Under the pieces are notes generated by a model, which worked only from the letters and a program-made list of their open reading frames with translations, was not told the DNA's origin and searched no databases. Below are positions 7,834 to 17,283 of a DNA stretch of 64,000 nt, in pieces; position 1 is the stretch's first letter, and the number at the start of each line of letters is the position of its first letter. The position numbers were made by a program, and so were the translations under genes. Origin of the DNA: Bog-473 sp035552395 (GTDB taxonomy: Bacteria > Actinomycetota > Acidimicrobiia > Acidimicrobiales > RAAP-2); NCBI GenBank assembly GCA_035552395.1, contig DASZLL010000112.1:1-64000 (forward strand), given 5' to 3'.

Positions 7834-8706
7834 GTGCCCAAAGTCAAGGCCAACGAGATCGACATTGAGTACCTCATCGAGGGCGACACGTCCGATCGAC
7901 CCCTGTTCCTGGTGATGGGCCTGGGCGCCCAGCTCATCACCTGGCCCCAAGGTTTCGTCGACGCATTGTGCGAACGAGGGTTCTTCGTGATTCGCTTCGA
8001 TAACCGAGACTGCGGCCTCTCCTCGAAGCTCCAGGGAACCCCGGACATCACTGCTCTCTTCACCGGCGACACGTCGTCGGCGCCGTATCTCATCGAGGAC
8101 ATGGCCGACGATGCGGCTGGGCTCTTGGCCGAACTCGGGCTGCCCAAGGTCCACGTGGTCGGCGCCTCGCTCGGCGGCATGATCACTCAGGCGCTGGCGA
8201 TCCATCATCAGGACCGTTTTCTCTCCGCCTGCTCGATCATGTCCACGACCGGGAACCGTGCGGTCGGAGCTCCCACCGGTGAGGCCATCGGCGCGCTGCT
8301 CCGGCCCGTCGCAACCAGCCGAGAAGAGGCGATCGAGGCCAGCGTGGCAGGCAGCAAGGTGATCGGCTCGCCGGGGTATCCGGTCGACGAGGCGGTCATC
8401 CGGACGCGAGCAGCCGCTGCCTACGACCGGTCGTACTGCCCCGAGGGCACGGCTCGCCAGCTCGCCGCCGTGCTGGCGTCGCCCGACCGCACTGACGGCC
8501 TGTTCGGCGTGAAGCTGCCCTTCTTGGTGCTGCACGGTGAAGCCGATCCGCTCGTGACCCTGAGCGGCGGGCAGGCGACGGCGGAGGCGGTGCCCGACGC
8601 GAAGCTGATCACATACCCTGGTATGGGCCACGACTTGCCCGAGCCGCTCTGGACGGACGTTGCCGAAGCCATCGTCGCCAATGCGGAGCTCGCGCCCGCG
8701 TTCTAG
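7834..8706 (+). CDS. Alpha/beta hydrolase
   Basis: A 290-residue alpha/beta-hydrolase fold protein. GTG 7834 follows AAGGGAGCC. Visible elements: NEIDIEYLIEGD first strands, GLGAQ oxyanion turn, FDNRDCGLSS, nucleophile elbow GASLGG with Ser112, an acid in LHGEADPL near 236 and His in GMGHDLPEPL near 266. Relatives include esterases and the hydrolases of lignin-aromatic and aclacinomycin pathways; substrate unknown. Transcribed alone, convergent with the beta-glucosidase gene. Confidence 0.8.
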   Translation: MPKVKANEIDIEYLIEGDTSDRPLFLVMGLGAQLITWPQGFVDALCERGFFVIRFDNRDCGLSSKLQGTPDITALFTGDTSSAPYLIEDMADDAAGLLAELGLPKVHVVGASLGGMITQALAIHHQDRFLSACSIMSTTGNRAVGAPTGEAIGALLRPVATSREEAIEASVAGSKVIGSPGYPVDEAVIRTRAAAAYDRSYCPEGTARQLAAVLASPDRTDGLFGVKLPFLVLHGEADPLVTLSGGQATAEAVPDAKLITYPGMGHDLPEPLWTDVAEAIVANAELAPAF

Positions 8707-8718
8707 AGGCGTATGCGC

Positions 8719-9918
8719 TCAGACGTCGAGAGTGTTGGCCTCCGCCACTGAAGCCAGCCACGCCGCGCTGGGCTTGGCTGTCCGCGCGAAGGTGCCGCGG
8801 TCGACAGTGACGATGCCGAACCGCGGCCGGTAGCCGAGGGCCCACTCGAAATTGTCGAGCAACGACCAATAGGTGTAACCCCGGACGTCGATGCCCTCGT
8901 CGATCGCATCGAGCACCCCCGACAGGGCTTGGCGCACATAGTCGATGCGTTGCTCGTCGTCGGTGGTACCGATGCCGTTCTCGGTGACGAGCAGCGGAAG
9001 GGAGCCGCCCGTGTAGTCCCAGGCCCGCCGCAGGCAGTTGCCCAGGGATGCCGGATAGAACTCATAACCCATGTCGAGGACGGGGACGCCCTCCTCGTAA
9101 CCCGCCCAGCCGTTCGGTCCGACGAGCTGGCGGCTGTACGTCTGTACGCCGAGGAAGTCATCACCCTCGGTGCCATCGAGGAACACGTCCTCCGCGTGGT
9201 GGCGAATGCTCTCGAGCTTGTCCTCGCCGCCCGGCGCCAGCTGATAGTCCGTCATCGACAAGGTCAGGCCGACGGGTACGCCGGGCGCAGCCGAGCGAAT
9301 CGCCTCGACCGCCATGCGATGCGCACGGACGAAGTTCGCGGCCACGCGGCGGGACAAACCCACGTCGGTCTTGCCAGGCGGGAACATCCCTGCATGCCAG
9401 CCCATGGTGGCAACGATGTTTGGTTCGTTGATCGTGCAGGCGCGGCTCATGACGTCGCCGAGCGCCTCCGCCACCACGGTGCAGAACCGCGCAAATCTCT
9501 CGGCGGCGACGTCGCTCTCCCATCCCCCTTGAGCGACCAGCCACAGCGGAGTTGTGAAGTGGTGGAACGTCACTACCGGATGGATCCCGCGCTCCAGCAA
9601 ACCGAGACACTGCCGCCGGTAGTGCGCGAGTGCCGCGTGGGAGATCTCGCCGTCGGCCGGCTCAACTCGGCTCCACTCGACGGAGAACCGGTAGTTGTCC
9701 AAACCAAAGCCGGCGACCATGTCGGCGTCCTCCTCCCAGCGCTCCCACGAGTCGCAGGCATCCCCCGACGGCTCGGTGCATACCGATCCGGATGCGTGCT
9801 CGAAGGCCCACCAGTCGTTGTTGAAGTTCCCGCCCTCGATCTGATGGGCCGCCGTTGCCGTGCCCCAGGTGAACCCCTCGGGGAATCTCCGACTCCGTCC
9901 ATTCCCGGCCATGCGCAC
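8719..9918 (-). CDS. Family 1 glycoside hydrolase (beta-glucosidase)
   Basis: A 399-residue retaining beta-glycosidase. The acid/base is Glu165 in TINEPN and the nucleophile Glu313 in LLVTENGIG, both in the expected places; FPEGFTWGTATAAHQIEG near the N terminus is the GH1 N-terminal signature. YTYWSLLDNFEWALGY near 348-363 forms the aglycone end of the site. No signal peptide is seen, so it should act on imported glycosides in the cytoplasm. It is slightly short for GH1 (usually 430-470), with the trimming probably in loops. Confidence 0.9.
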   Translation of the reverse strand: MRMAGNGRSRRFPEGFTWGTATAAHQIEGGNFNNDWWAFEHASGSVCTEPSGDACDSWERWEEDADMVAGFGLDNYRFSVEWSRVEPADGEISHAALAHYRRQCLGLLERGIHPVVTFHHFTTPLWLVAQGGWESDVAAERFARFCTVVAEALGDVMSRACTINEPNIVATMGWHAGMFPPGKTDVGLSRRVAANFVRAHRMAVEAIRSAAPGVPVGLTLSMTDYQLAPGGEDKLESIRHHAEDVFLDGTEGDDFLGVQTYSRQLVGPNGWAGYEEGVPVLDMGYEFYPASLGNCLRRAWDYTGGSLPLLVTENGIGTTDDEQRIDYVRQALSGVLDAIDEGIDVRGYTYWSLLDNFEWALGYRPRFGIVTVDRGTFARTAKPSAAWLASVAEANTLDV

Positions 9919-9954
9919 GTCCTCCCGCTTTTCCAGGGTCCCTGATGAGCACGG

Positions 9955-9960
9955 TATCGT
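9955..9960 (+). promoter_or_regulatory. -10 element of the ABC-2 exporter operon
   Basis: TATCGT lies 9 nt upstream of ATG 9970 and no Shine-Dalgarno sequence is visible, so the transcript probably starts at or just before the start codon. Confidence 0.4.
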
Positions 9961-9969
9961 TAGCTGACA

Positions 9970-10986
9970 ATGGCGTCACATTCCTCGCCGACGACTGACG
10001 TCCCCGACTCGGAGCGGGAGCGAGCCGAAACGCCGGCCGGCGAGGGGCGGGCTGAGGCGGCTCCCGCACTAATGGTCGAGGCGCACGGTCTGGTCAAGCG
10101 CTTCGGCGACTTCGTAGCGGTCGATGGCGTCGACTTCACCATCTCGCCGGGAGAATCGTTCGGCTTCCTAGGTCCCAACGGCGCAGGTAAGACGTCGACG
10201 ATGCGGATGATCTCATGCATCAGTCCGGTCAGCGAGGGGAGCCTCCGCGTCTTGGGGATGGATCCTTCGACCGATGGTCCTCGCATTCGGGCCCGCATGG
10301 GACTCGTTCCTCAGGAGGATTCTCTGGACCTGGAACTCACCGTCCTCGACAACCTCATGATCTACGGGCGGTATTTCGACATGCCGAAGAAGGTCATCCG
10401 AGAGAGGGCGGCGCAGCTACTCGAGTTCGCTCAGCTGACCGATCGCGCCAATGACAGGGTCGACCCTCTGTCGGGCGGAATGAAGCGGCGGCTCACTATC
10501 GCCCGCGCCCTCATCTCTGACCCCGACCTGCTCATCCTCGATGAGCCGACCACCGGACTGGACCCGCAGGCCAGGCACCTCTTATGGGACCGCCTCTACC
10601 GCCTCAAGCAGCAGGGGGTGACCCTCATCATCACGACGCACTACATGGACGAGGCTGAGCAACTCTGCGACCGGCTCGTCGTGATGGACAAAGGGCGCTT
10701 TGCCGCCGAAGGCACGCCGAGACAACTCATCGACGCCTACTCGACCAAAGAGGTTGTGGAGCTGCGCTTCTCACCAGGTCAACACGAAGAGATCGCCCCG
10801 TCGTTGGCCGCCTTGGCGGAGCGCCAGGAGGTCCTGCCCGATCGTATCCTTCTCTATACGGAGGACGGCGATGCCGCACTGGCCGAGGTGGCGCGAATGG
10901 GTCTTGTCGCCCAGAGCACACTGGTCCGTCGGTCGACGCTGGAGGACGTCTTTCTCCGCTTGACCGGCCGCACGCTGGTCGACTGA
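9970..10986 (+). CDS. ABC-2 type exporter, ATP-binding subunit (DrrA/NodI-like)
   Basis: A 338-residue cytoplasmic ATPase that should power the two permeases encoded directly downstream. Walker A GPNGAGKT is at 68-75, followed by signature LSGGMKRRLTIARAL, Walker B LLILDEPTTGLD and switch His in ITTHYMDEAEQL. The C-terminal 90 residues form the usual DrrA/NodI tail. The first 30 residues are an acidic, disordered extension. Five bases separate it from the first permease. Such DrrA/NodI systems export drugs, lipids or oligosaccharides; nothing nearby fixes the cargo. Confidence 0.88.
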   Translation: MASHSSPTTDVPDSERERAETPAGEGRAEAAPALMVEAHGLVKRFGDFVAVDGVDFTISPGESFGFLGPNGAGKTSTMRMISCISPVSEGSLRVLGMDPSTDGPRIRARMGLVPQEDSLDLELTVLDNLMIYGRYFDMPKKVIRERAAQLLEFAQLTDRANDRVDPLSGGMKRRLTIARALISDPDLLILDEPTTGLDPQARHLLWDRLYRLKQQGVTLIITTHYMDEAEQLCDRLVVMDKGRFAAEGTPRQLIDAYSTKEVVELRFSPGQHEEIAPSLAALAERQEVLPDRILLYTEDGDAALAEVARMGLVAQSTLVRRSTLEDVFLRLTGRTLVD

Positions 10987-10991
10987 TCCGG

Positions 10992-11840
10992 GTGACCACG
11001 ACGGCGCGTGGCGCGGCGCCCGGTGACGCAATCCACTTCCAGCACGGCGAGGCGGTTCCCACGCGGCGGATCCCAACGCCCATGTGGCTGCGCGCCGCGT
11101 GCTACTGGGGCTACCAGTATCGGCGCACCTGGCGCAGTTCCGTCGTCACGAGCTTCCTGATTCCCGTCCTCTATCTCGCAGCCATGGGGATCGCCCTGGG
11201 CTCTTTGATTGACAAACACTCGCACGGCGTCGACGGCGTGACCTATGTGGCCTACCTCGCTCCCGGCCTGTTGGCTGGCACCTGCATGCAAATCGGCACC
11301 AACGACGCCACGTATCCCGTGATGGGTGCGATCAAGTGGATGCGCACGTATCTTGCGCAGCTGGCCACGCCACTTGAGGTGTATGACGTCCTACTTGGAC
11401 ACCTGGCGTGGATCATGGCGCGCCTCGCCATTGTGGTTTCGATCTACCTGGCCGTCATGGCCGCCTTCGACGTCGTCTACTCGCCCTGGGCGATCGCGGC
11501 GCTCCCCGCCGGCTTACTCACTGGCCTGGCCTTCGCCGCACCCGTCAGTGCCTTCGCCGCCACGCAGGACAAGGACTCATCGTTCTCGACGCTGTACCGC
11601 TTCGCCATCATTCCTATGTTCCTCTTCTCGGGCACGTTCTTCCCTATCTCACAGCTGCCCGAATGGCTGCAGGCGGTGGCGTACGCCACCCCGCTGTACC
11701 ACGGCGTCGCCCTCTGCCGCGATCTCACCCTGGGCCAGGTCTCATGGTCCGACATAGGACACATCGCATATCTGTGCGCCTGCGCACTGGTCGGGTATCT
11801 CGCAGGACGCCGGACCTTCGCGGGGCGGCTGGTGGTGTGA
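10992..11840 (+). CDS. ABC-2 type exporter permease 1
   Basis: A 282-residue membrane protein with about six transmembrane helices and the ABC-2/NodJ pattern: YRRTWRSSVVTSFLIPVLYL at the N terminus, a central re-entrant region, and FLFSGTFFPISQLPEWLQAVA late in the protein. Starts at GTG 10992, five bases after the ATPase stop; the next permease begins one base after its stop. Together with permease 2 it should form the membrane channel as a heterodimer. Confidence 0.85.
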   Translation: MTTTARGAAPGDAIHFQHGEAVPTRRIPTPMWLRAACYWGYQYRRTWRSSVVTSFLIPVLYLAAMGIALGSLIDKHSHGVDGVTYVAYLAPGLLAGTCMQIGTNDATYPVMGAIKWMRTYLAQLATPLEVYDVLLGHLAWIMARLAIVVSIYLAVMAAFDVVYSPWAIAALPAGLLTGLAFAAPVSAFAATQDKDSSFSTLYRFAIIPMFLFSGTFFPISQLPEWLQAVAYATPLYHGVALCRDLTLGQVSWSDIGHIAYLCACALVGYLAGRRTFAGRLVV

Positions 11841-11841
11841 A

Positions 11842-12690
11842 ATGTCCGTGAGCGTCCACGAATCAGGTTCGGTCACAGACCGCCGCCCCCGGGGGGTGAC
11901 CACACGGATCACCCCACTTGCCCTCCTCGGCGGTCGGCACGCGTCGAGAGTGCTCGAGCGGAACATCTTGGTGTATCGGCGGTCTTGGGTCTTCATCGTG
12001 TCGGGGTTCTTCGAGCCGCTCTTCTATCTCCTTTCTATTGGCGTCGGGCTTTCTCACCTTGTTGGGCCCATCAACGTCGACGGCAGGTTGGTGCCATACA
12101 CCGCCTTCGTCGCCCCTGGGTTACTCGCCTCGTCCGCCATGAATGGCGCCATGCTCGATTCGACGTTTCTCGTGTTCTTCAAGCTCAAGATCGCAAAGAC
12201 CTACGACGCTATGCTGTCCACGCCGCTCGGCGTCAACGACGTGGCGCTGGGGGAGCTGAGCTGGTGCGTGTTGCGCGGCACGCTGTACTCGGCGGCCTTC
12301 CTCGCCATCATGGCCATGTTGGGCTACATCGTCTCGCCGTGGGCGGTCCTGTGCTGGCCGGCCGCGGTCTTGATCAGCCTGGCCTTCGCGGCGGCTGGTA
12401 TGGCCGGGACGACTTATATGAGGACGTGGCAGGACTTCGACATGGTCTCCCTCGCGTTCATCCCGCTTTTCCTCTTCTCTGCCACCTTCTACCCCTTGAC
12501 GGTGTACCCAGGGTGGCTGCAAGCGGTGGTCAGGTGCACACCTCTCTACCAGGGGGTTGTCCTCGTGCGCGCCGCCGACCTGGGTATCTTCAGCTGGACG
12601 CTGTTCGGCCACATTGCCTATCTGTTGGCGATGGCTGTCGGCGGGGTCAGCATCACCCGACGGCGGCTGGGCAAGCTCCTGCTGCCGTGA
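11842..12690 (+). CDS. ABC-2 type exporter permease 2
   Basis: A 282-residue paralogue of permease 1 with the same length and layout: an N-terminal helix after VLERNILVYRRSWVF, six transmembrane segments and FLFSATFYPLTVYPGWLQAVV. Starts at ATG 11842, overlapping the preceding TGA region by design (one-base gap). The two permeases are similar enough to reflect tandem duplication and then specialisation, as in NodJ-like exporters with two different membrane subunits. Confidence 0.85.
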   Translation: MSVSVHESGSVTDRRPRGVTTRITPLALLGGRHASRVLERNILVYRRSWVFIVSGFFEPLFYLLSIGVGLSHLVGPINVDGRLVPYTAFVAPGLLASSAMNGAMLDSTFLVFFKLKIAKTYDAMLSTPLGVNDVALGELSWCVLRGTLYSAAFLAIMAMLGYIVSPWAVLCWPAAVLISLAFAAAGMAGTTYMRTWQDFDMVSLAFIPLFLFSATFYPLTVYPGWLQAVVRCTPLYQGVVLVRAADLGIFSWTLFGHIAYLLAMAVGGVSITRRRLGKLLLP

Positions 12691-12755
12691 CACCCAGGTG
12701 CGAGTGGCCGATACCGTAAGGGCCGAACTCCCCGAGCGGTGAAGGACCGGACCCA

Positions 12756-13337
12756 ATGAACATCGTGGTGAGCAACGTCAAGGGTGGCGTCGGAAAGACG
12801 ACGACCGCCGTGTACCTGGCTGCCGTCGCGGGCCGCCGGGGACGCGGGCCAGTCGTGCTCGTCGACGCAGACCCCCAGGCTTCGACGGCCGAGTGGTACG
12901 ACGCCGACCCGCCCGAGGGCGTCGAACTGGTGGAGGGCCCCTCGGTCCGGACCGTCGGCAAAGCGATGAACCAGGAAGATGGCATCGTGGTGGTGGACAC
13001 CCCGCCGGGGGAGGGGACTCTGGTCCAGGCGGCGCTCTCACGAGCCGATGCCGTGGTCATCCCCACCCGCGCCGGCGGGGTCGAGCCGAACCGGGTGGTG
13101 GCCACTCTGGCCATGACGCCAAGCAATATCCCCGCCGGCGTCGTCATCTGCTCGGCCCGGCTTGGCACGAGGGACCTCGACGCAACGGTCGACTGGTGGA
13201 CTGAGCTCAAAGTGCCCGTCTGGGGAATCGTTCCCGAGCGAGTCTCGATAGCCAGCGGCCCCTCATCCGGCCTCTCGATCGAGGGCCTCGAGCACTATGC
13301 GAAGGTGCTGAAAAAAGCGACCTCGCAGGCGCGCTAA
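12756..13337 (+). CDS. Orphan ParA/MinD-family ATPase
   Basis: A 193-residue P-loop ATPase with the deviant Walker A KGGVGKTT at 9-16, VLVDADPQASTAEWYD (switch I and the Asp of the A' motif) and VVVDTPPGEG for Walker B. Length matches the short single-domain ParA group without a DNA-binding head. No ParB or parS-like repeat is nearby, so it is not evidently the chromosome or plasmid partition ATPase; such orphans position protein clusters or plasmid-derived cargo. GAAGGACCGG may be a weak ribosome site. It converges on the phosphatase gene with six bases between stops. Confidence 0.82.
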   Translation: MNIVVSNVKGGVGKTTTAVYLAAVAGRRGRGPVVLVDADPQASTAEWYDADPPEGVELVEGPSVRTVGKAMNQEDGIVVVDTPPGEGTLVQAALSRADAVVIPTRAGGVEPNRVVATLAMTPSNIPAGVVICSARLGTRDLDATVDWWTELKVPVWGIVPERVSIASGPSSGLSIEGLEHYAKVLKKATSQAR

Positions 13338-13343
13338 CCCCGT

Positions 13344-16300
13344 TCAGGGAGCGGTCGTCGTTTGCAGAGCGGAGTGGAACCGGCTCTCGGTCCACGCAAC
13401 TGCTGCCTTGCCGTTGAGCTGGCCGATGAGCTCGGAGAGGAACCAGCGGCGCACCGCGACACTGGTTGGTGAGGCCGGGAGGGTCAACAGCCGGGCCGAT
13501 AGCCCGAATTCGTCGGCCTCGTCCAACATGGCGTCGTAGAACTCGCACGCGACCACGGCGGACTGGGGCATCTCGAGGGTCCAGTCAAAATGTTCGACCT
13601 TGTTGTCGACGGCGGCCTGCCACATCTCGTCCATACCAGGACCGAGTCCGTTGAATCGCGTTCCGATCTCGGACACGAGCACGGACAGTCGTTCAGGCAG
13701 ATTTGGCGTGCCGGGGATGCTGCCGGACCGCTCCTTCATGAGCCGGAGTTCGCGGAATAGGGCTTCGTATTCTTCGCTCGCCTTCTGCAGCAGCTCGACA
13801 GGAATGCCGATCAGTCGCACGAAAACGAGATGGGACTCAGGCTGTTCACCATGGAGCTCTCGATGTGTCAAGCCCATGAGGTCGAAACGGAAACTTCCGT
13901 CGGACACATTGATCGGCGTGACTGGGAAATCCACCGGAAGCTCGAACCAGACGATCTTGCCGCCGTCGACCGCCTGAACTCCCCAATCGGAAGCAAGTGT
14001 ATTGAACAACGTGAGTCCCCGGCCGGTGGCGGCGTCACGACCGTATTCCTTGATTGAGGGAAACGACGGACTGCCATCGGCGACGTCGACACGGATTCGA
14101 TCGGGCAGGATGTGCAGCGTGACACACATCGACGTGTCAGCGTGGAGCACCGCATTCGTCACGAGCTCGGACGTAAGAAGAGCAGCACAGCTCGATACCT
14201 CGTCCGGAAGGTCACGCAGATGCGCGGCGATCCAATGCCGGGCTACCGGAGTGCTCTCCACGACGGGCTCAAGGTGCAACGTTGCCATGCCATCCCGTGA
14301 CGTACCCACAGGCTGGGCGGTTAAGCGTCGCTCGGCCACACCCACGTAGTTGATGCACAGCACCACCACGTCGTCGGTGCGTTCATCCTCGCCCAACATG
14401 GAGGCGAACGTCACCGCAGCGTTGTCCGGCCAACCCGACGCGGCAATCGCGGTTGCGACCGCGCCGAGGCGCTCCATCCCGTTGGTGATCAGCTCGCCCC
14501 GCCGCTCGATCAGTCCGTCGGAGTACATGACGAGCGAATCTCCACGGTCGAGCACCAGTTCATCGCGCGGCCTCGGGGTCCCGTTCAATCCGGCCGCGAT
14601 CAATAGCGAGTGCTGCAGCGGACAGAACATGACGGTGGCGTCGGAGCGCACAACCAGGGGTGGTGGATGTCCTGCGTTGCTCAGGACGACACGTCCGGTC
14701 GACGGGTTGATGGTTCCAACCACTGCAGTGACGACCCGGTCTTCCACCAGCGTGTCGAACAGACGGTCGAGTGACGAAAGGACTTCGGTGGGCGACTGCC
14801 CTGACACGGCGTAAGCCCGGATGGCGCTGCGCACCTGGCCCATCAGGGCGGCCGCCGCGGCGCCCTTGCCCATGACATCACCCACACTGAAGAAGATGCA
14901 GTCGCTTCCCAGCTCGAACACGTCGTACCAGTCACCGCCGGCGTAGCTACCAGCCACACCAGCCCGGTACTCGGCGTCGAGTCGCAACCCGTCAACTGCG
15001 GGCAGCGAGTCTGGTAGCACCGCACGTTGAAGGACCTCGGCCACCACGTGCTCGCGTTGGAAGCGGGTGGCGTTCGAGAGTGCGACGCCAGTCCTTGATG
15101 CGACCTCAGTGGCTAAGGACACGTCATCTGCTTCAAAGAGTCGGGCCGGCCCGTCGATGAAGGTCATGACACCGATGACCTCACCGTTGGCCGTCAACGG
15201 GACGGCCAACACGGTTGAGACGGCCTGCGGATCGGCGGCGTCCGCTCCCTCGAGGGGTGCCAACTGGGTCCTACCCGTTCGATAGGCGACCGCGGCGGGC
15301 GCAGGACTGTCGAACGGCACGCTTTCGGGTTCGGAGCGAGAGGAGGATTGCGACTCCGATCCCTTCGGTTCGCGGACGTCGAGACGGACGAGTCCCAAGT
15401 CGCCGGGGACTTGGACGACACAGGAATCTGCCAGGCGTCCCTCGACGAGACTCATTGTGCGCCGAATCACCGTGGTGGGCTCGAGGCTCGAGCTCAGCAG
15501 CCTCGTCACCTCGGAAAGCAACGAGAGGCGCTCGCGCCCAGCCTCCGCCGCGCGCAGCGCTTCGCGCTCGTGCTCGAAGACCTGGGCCCGCTCGAGCGCC
15601 TGTGCGGTCAGTCCAGCGAGCGTGGAGAGCCAGCGGAGATCGGGTTCACTCAGCTCAAGGTGATTGACGAATGCGAGGGACAGGACGCCAAGTGGTCCGA
15701 CGCTGCCCACGAGTGGCTCTGAGACGATTGTGACCGGCTCGCCGAGCTCTTCGAGGACTCGAGGCACCACCTCCGCCGCCAATTCGGGCCCCACCGTGGT
15801 CGCGCGCTCTATCCTGCCGACGACTGTCGTCGCCCGGGAGAAACATGTGCCGGCATTGCCCTCATCGGCTGGCACAATCCCGCGAGCGAGCAGTGCGGGA
15901 TGCCCGCTGCTCGCCACGCACGAGAGGGCCCGTTCGCCCGGTGCGGGCACTCGGACGACCGCAGACTGGGCGCCCAATGCTCTCCGACCGCCGGCAATGG
16001 CGGCGTGGGCAACGTCGCCGGGCGTGGTCGCCGCCGCCAGGGCCGAGCTCAATTGATGAAGATGTTGGTTGCGCTCAAGGTTGACGAATTCGGTCAGGGT
16101 CAAGCGGGCGCGCTCCACCGCCTGGGCTGCCGCTCCGGTGATCGTGAAGAGAAAACTCCGATCGGGGTCCGAGATTTCGCGGTCGTCGTCCCAGTGCACG
16201 ACGACGGCACCGATTGTGTGATCGGACACGACGAGCGGGACCACAGCCAAAGCGCGAAAGCGGCTGGATAGGAGGGAAGTGTGGACGTCCGGACGCTGGC

Positions 16301-17000
16301 GTCGCAGCTCTTCGGGTGACTCCGCGAACAGCGCAACGTTTTGACCAAGCACGGGTCCCTCAGGCTGCAGCGAAGTCAAGACACCGTCGACCGGCTCGTC
16401 AGGGTCATAGCCGAAGCGTCGGAGTGTTCGCAGGAGACCACGTTCGCCGACAACTGCAAACGTCGCCGCGTCGACGTGCAACTCATCGCGTAGCGCCGCG
16501 AAGACGGCGTCGGCAACCTGCGCGGGGTCGGCCGCCGTGGTCAAAGCGCGGGCCATCACCTGCATTCGTTGCGCCGTTTCGGCGGCCACCCGACGCCGTC
16601 GCTCGTCCCGGGTCTCTGAGCGCGCCGTCCAGAGCTGCACGTTGCGCTGACCGCGAAGGTACGAGATCCACATGGCCAACGCCGTCGCGGCGAGCTGGGT
16701 GACCACGCGCAGCGTGTGGTTCAGCTCTCCGTAACTGTGAGGCGGCGTGCTGATGATGAGCGCGAACACGGCCGCCAGAATTCCGACGAGCGCGACCCTG
16801 GATGGCCGCGCGAAGGCTGCCGCTATGAATGGCCCGATCGCCATGAAGCCGACGAGGGAGATGTTGCCGCTGTAAACGGCGAACACGATGGCCGCCACGC
16901 AGACCCAAAGGAGCGCGACGAGGGTCGCAATCGCCTCAGCGCGATCCGCCCGGTCGGTCCGGGGTGAGGCCTGAAACTCCTCTTCTGCTGATTCGGGCAC
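13344..17000 (-). CDS. Multi-GAF SpoIIE-type phosphatase with HATPase domain (RsbU-like)
   Basis: A 1218-residue membrane signalling protein. Order: three or four transmembrane helices (about 22-114), GAF domains at about 150-297, 310-472 and 490-645, a PP2C/SpoIIE phosphatase (about 670-885) with GGDWYD 688-693, VGDVMGKG 706-713, SNAGHPP and YSDGLIE carrying the metal-binding Asp residues, then an RsbW-like ATPase (about 905-1025) with intact N-box ELVTNAVLHAD, DVADGSP and GRGLTLF, and an unassigned 190-residue helical C terminus. It should dephosphorylate the STAS antagonist encoded divergently. GTG 17000 follows GGGGAGA. A GGTT-type promoter lies 108 nt upstream. Confidence 0.88.
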   Translation of the reverse strand: MPESAEEEFQASPRTDRADRAEAIATLVALLWVCVAAIVFAVYSGNISLVGFMAIGPFIAAAFARPSRVALVGILAAVFALIISTPPHSYGELNHTLRVVTQLAATALAMWISYLRGQRNVQLWTARSETRDERRRRVAAETAQRMQVMARALTTAADPAQVADAVFAALRDELHVDAATFAVVGERGLLRTLRRFGYDPDEPVDGVLTSLQPEGPVLGQNVALFAESPEELRRQRPDVHTSLLSSRFRALAVVPLVVSDHTIGAVVVHWDDDREISDPDRSFLFTITGAAAQAVERARLTLTEFVNLERNQHLHQLSSALAAATTPGDVAHAAIAGGRRALGAQSAVVRVPAPGERALSCVASSGHPALLARGIVPADEGNAGTCFSRATTVVGRIERATTVGPELAAEVVPRVLEELGEPVTIVSEPLVGSVGPLGVLSLAFVNHLELSEPDLRWLSTLAGLTAQALERAQVFEHEREALRAAEAGRERLSLLSEVTRLLSSSLEPTTVIRRTMSLVEGRLADSCVVQVPGDLGLVRLDVREPKGSESQSSSRSEPESVPFDSPAPAAVAYRTGRTQLAPLEGADAADPQAVSTVLAVPLTANGEVIGVMTFIDGPARLFEADDVSLATEVASRTGVALSNATRFQREHVVAEVLQRAVLPDSLPAVDGLRLDAEYRAGVAGSYAGGDWYDVFELGSDCIFFSVGDVMGKGAAAAALMGQVRSAIRAYAVSGQSPTEVLSSLDRLFDTLVEDRVVTAVVGTINPSTGRVVLSNAGHPPPLVVRSDATVMFCPLQHSLLIAAGLNGTPRPRDELVLDRGDSLVMYSDGLIERRGELITNGMERLGAVATAIAASGWPDNAAVTFASMLGEDERTDDVVVLCINYVGVAERRLTAQPVGTSRDGMATLHLEPVVESTPVARHWIAAHLRDLPDEVSSCAALLTSELVTNAVLHADTSMCVTLHILPDRIRVDVADGSPSFPSIKEYGRDAATGRGLTLFNTLASDWGVQAVDGGKIVWFELPVDFPVTPINVSDGSFRFDLMGLTHRELHGEQPESHLVFVRLIGIPVELLQKASEEYEALFRELRLMKERSGSIPGTPNLPERLSVLVSEIGTRFNGLGPGMDEMWQAAVDNKVEHFDWTLEMPQSAVVACEFYDAMLDEADEFGLSARLLTLPASPTSVAVRRWFLSELIGQLNGKAAVAWTESRFHSALQTTTAP

Positions 17001-17107
17001 GGTGCATTCTCCCCTGGGAGGCGTGGGGCTTGGTACGACGCTATTTCGTCCAGGGGTACAGCGGCGTCCGCGGCGCCCGCTCTACACCGGGGTTCCACCC
17101 GGCGCTC

Positions 17108-17133
17108 TACCCCGGCCGCCGGTGGCGGAAACC
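17108..17133 (-). promoter_or_regulatory. Sigma-F/B-type promoter of the phosphatase gene
   Basis: Read on the minus strand: GGTTT (17133-17129), 16-nt spacer, GGGTA (17112-17108). This is an exact match to the mycobacterial SigF consensus GGTTT-N15-17-GGGTA, about 108 nt before the phosphatase GTG. It predicts positive feedback: the sigma factor released by the phosphatase would transcribe the phosphatase gene. Confidence 0.65.
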
Positions 17134-17176
17134 GCTGGGCGCGCCAGTGTCGCGCCGAATGTGGCAGCCTCGACCA

Positions 17177-17203
17177 GGTTTAGGTTGTTCGTCGGGCGGC
17201 TAT
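17177..17203 (+). promoter_or_regulatory. Possible sigma-F/B-type promoter of the rsbV-rsbW-sig operon
   Basis: GGTTT (17177-17181), 16-nt spacer, GGCTAT (17198-17203): one mismatch from the GGTTT/GGGTAT consensus, ending 80 nt before the STAS gene start. It would make the sigma operon autoregulated. Weaker than the divergent promoter. Confidence 0.4.
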
Positions 17204-17283
17204 AGAAGGCCCGGGGCCAATCGGCATTGCAACGCCCCCGGTGGGCCCCTTGTGATCGGCCGCACAGTCTCAGGAGAGCAGGA

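Noticed and set aside
12756..13337. ParA gene as evidence for an integrated plasmid
   Set aside because: There is no ParB, replication gene, attachment site or repeat near it, and neighbouring base use looks the same.
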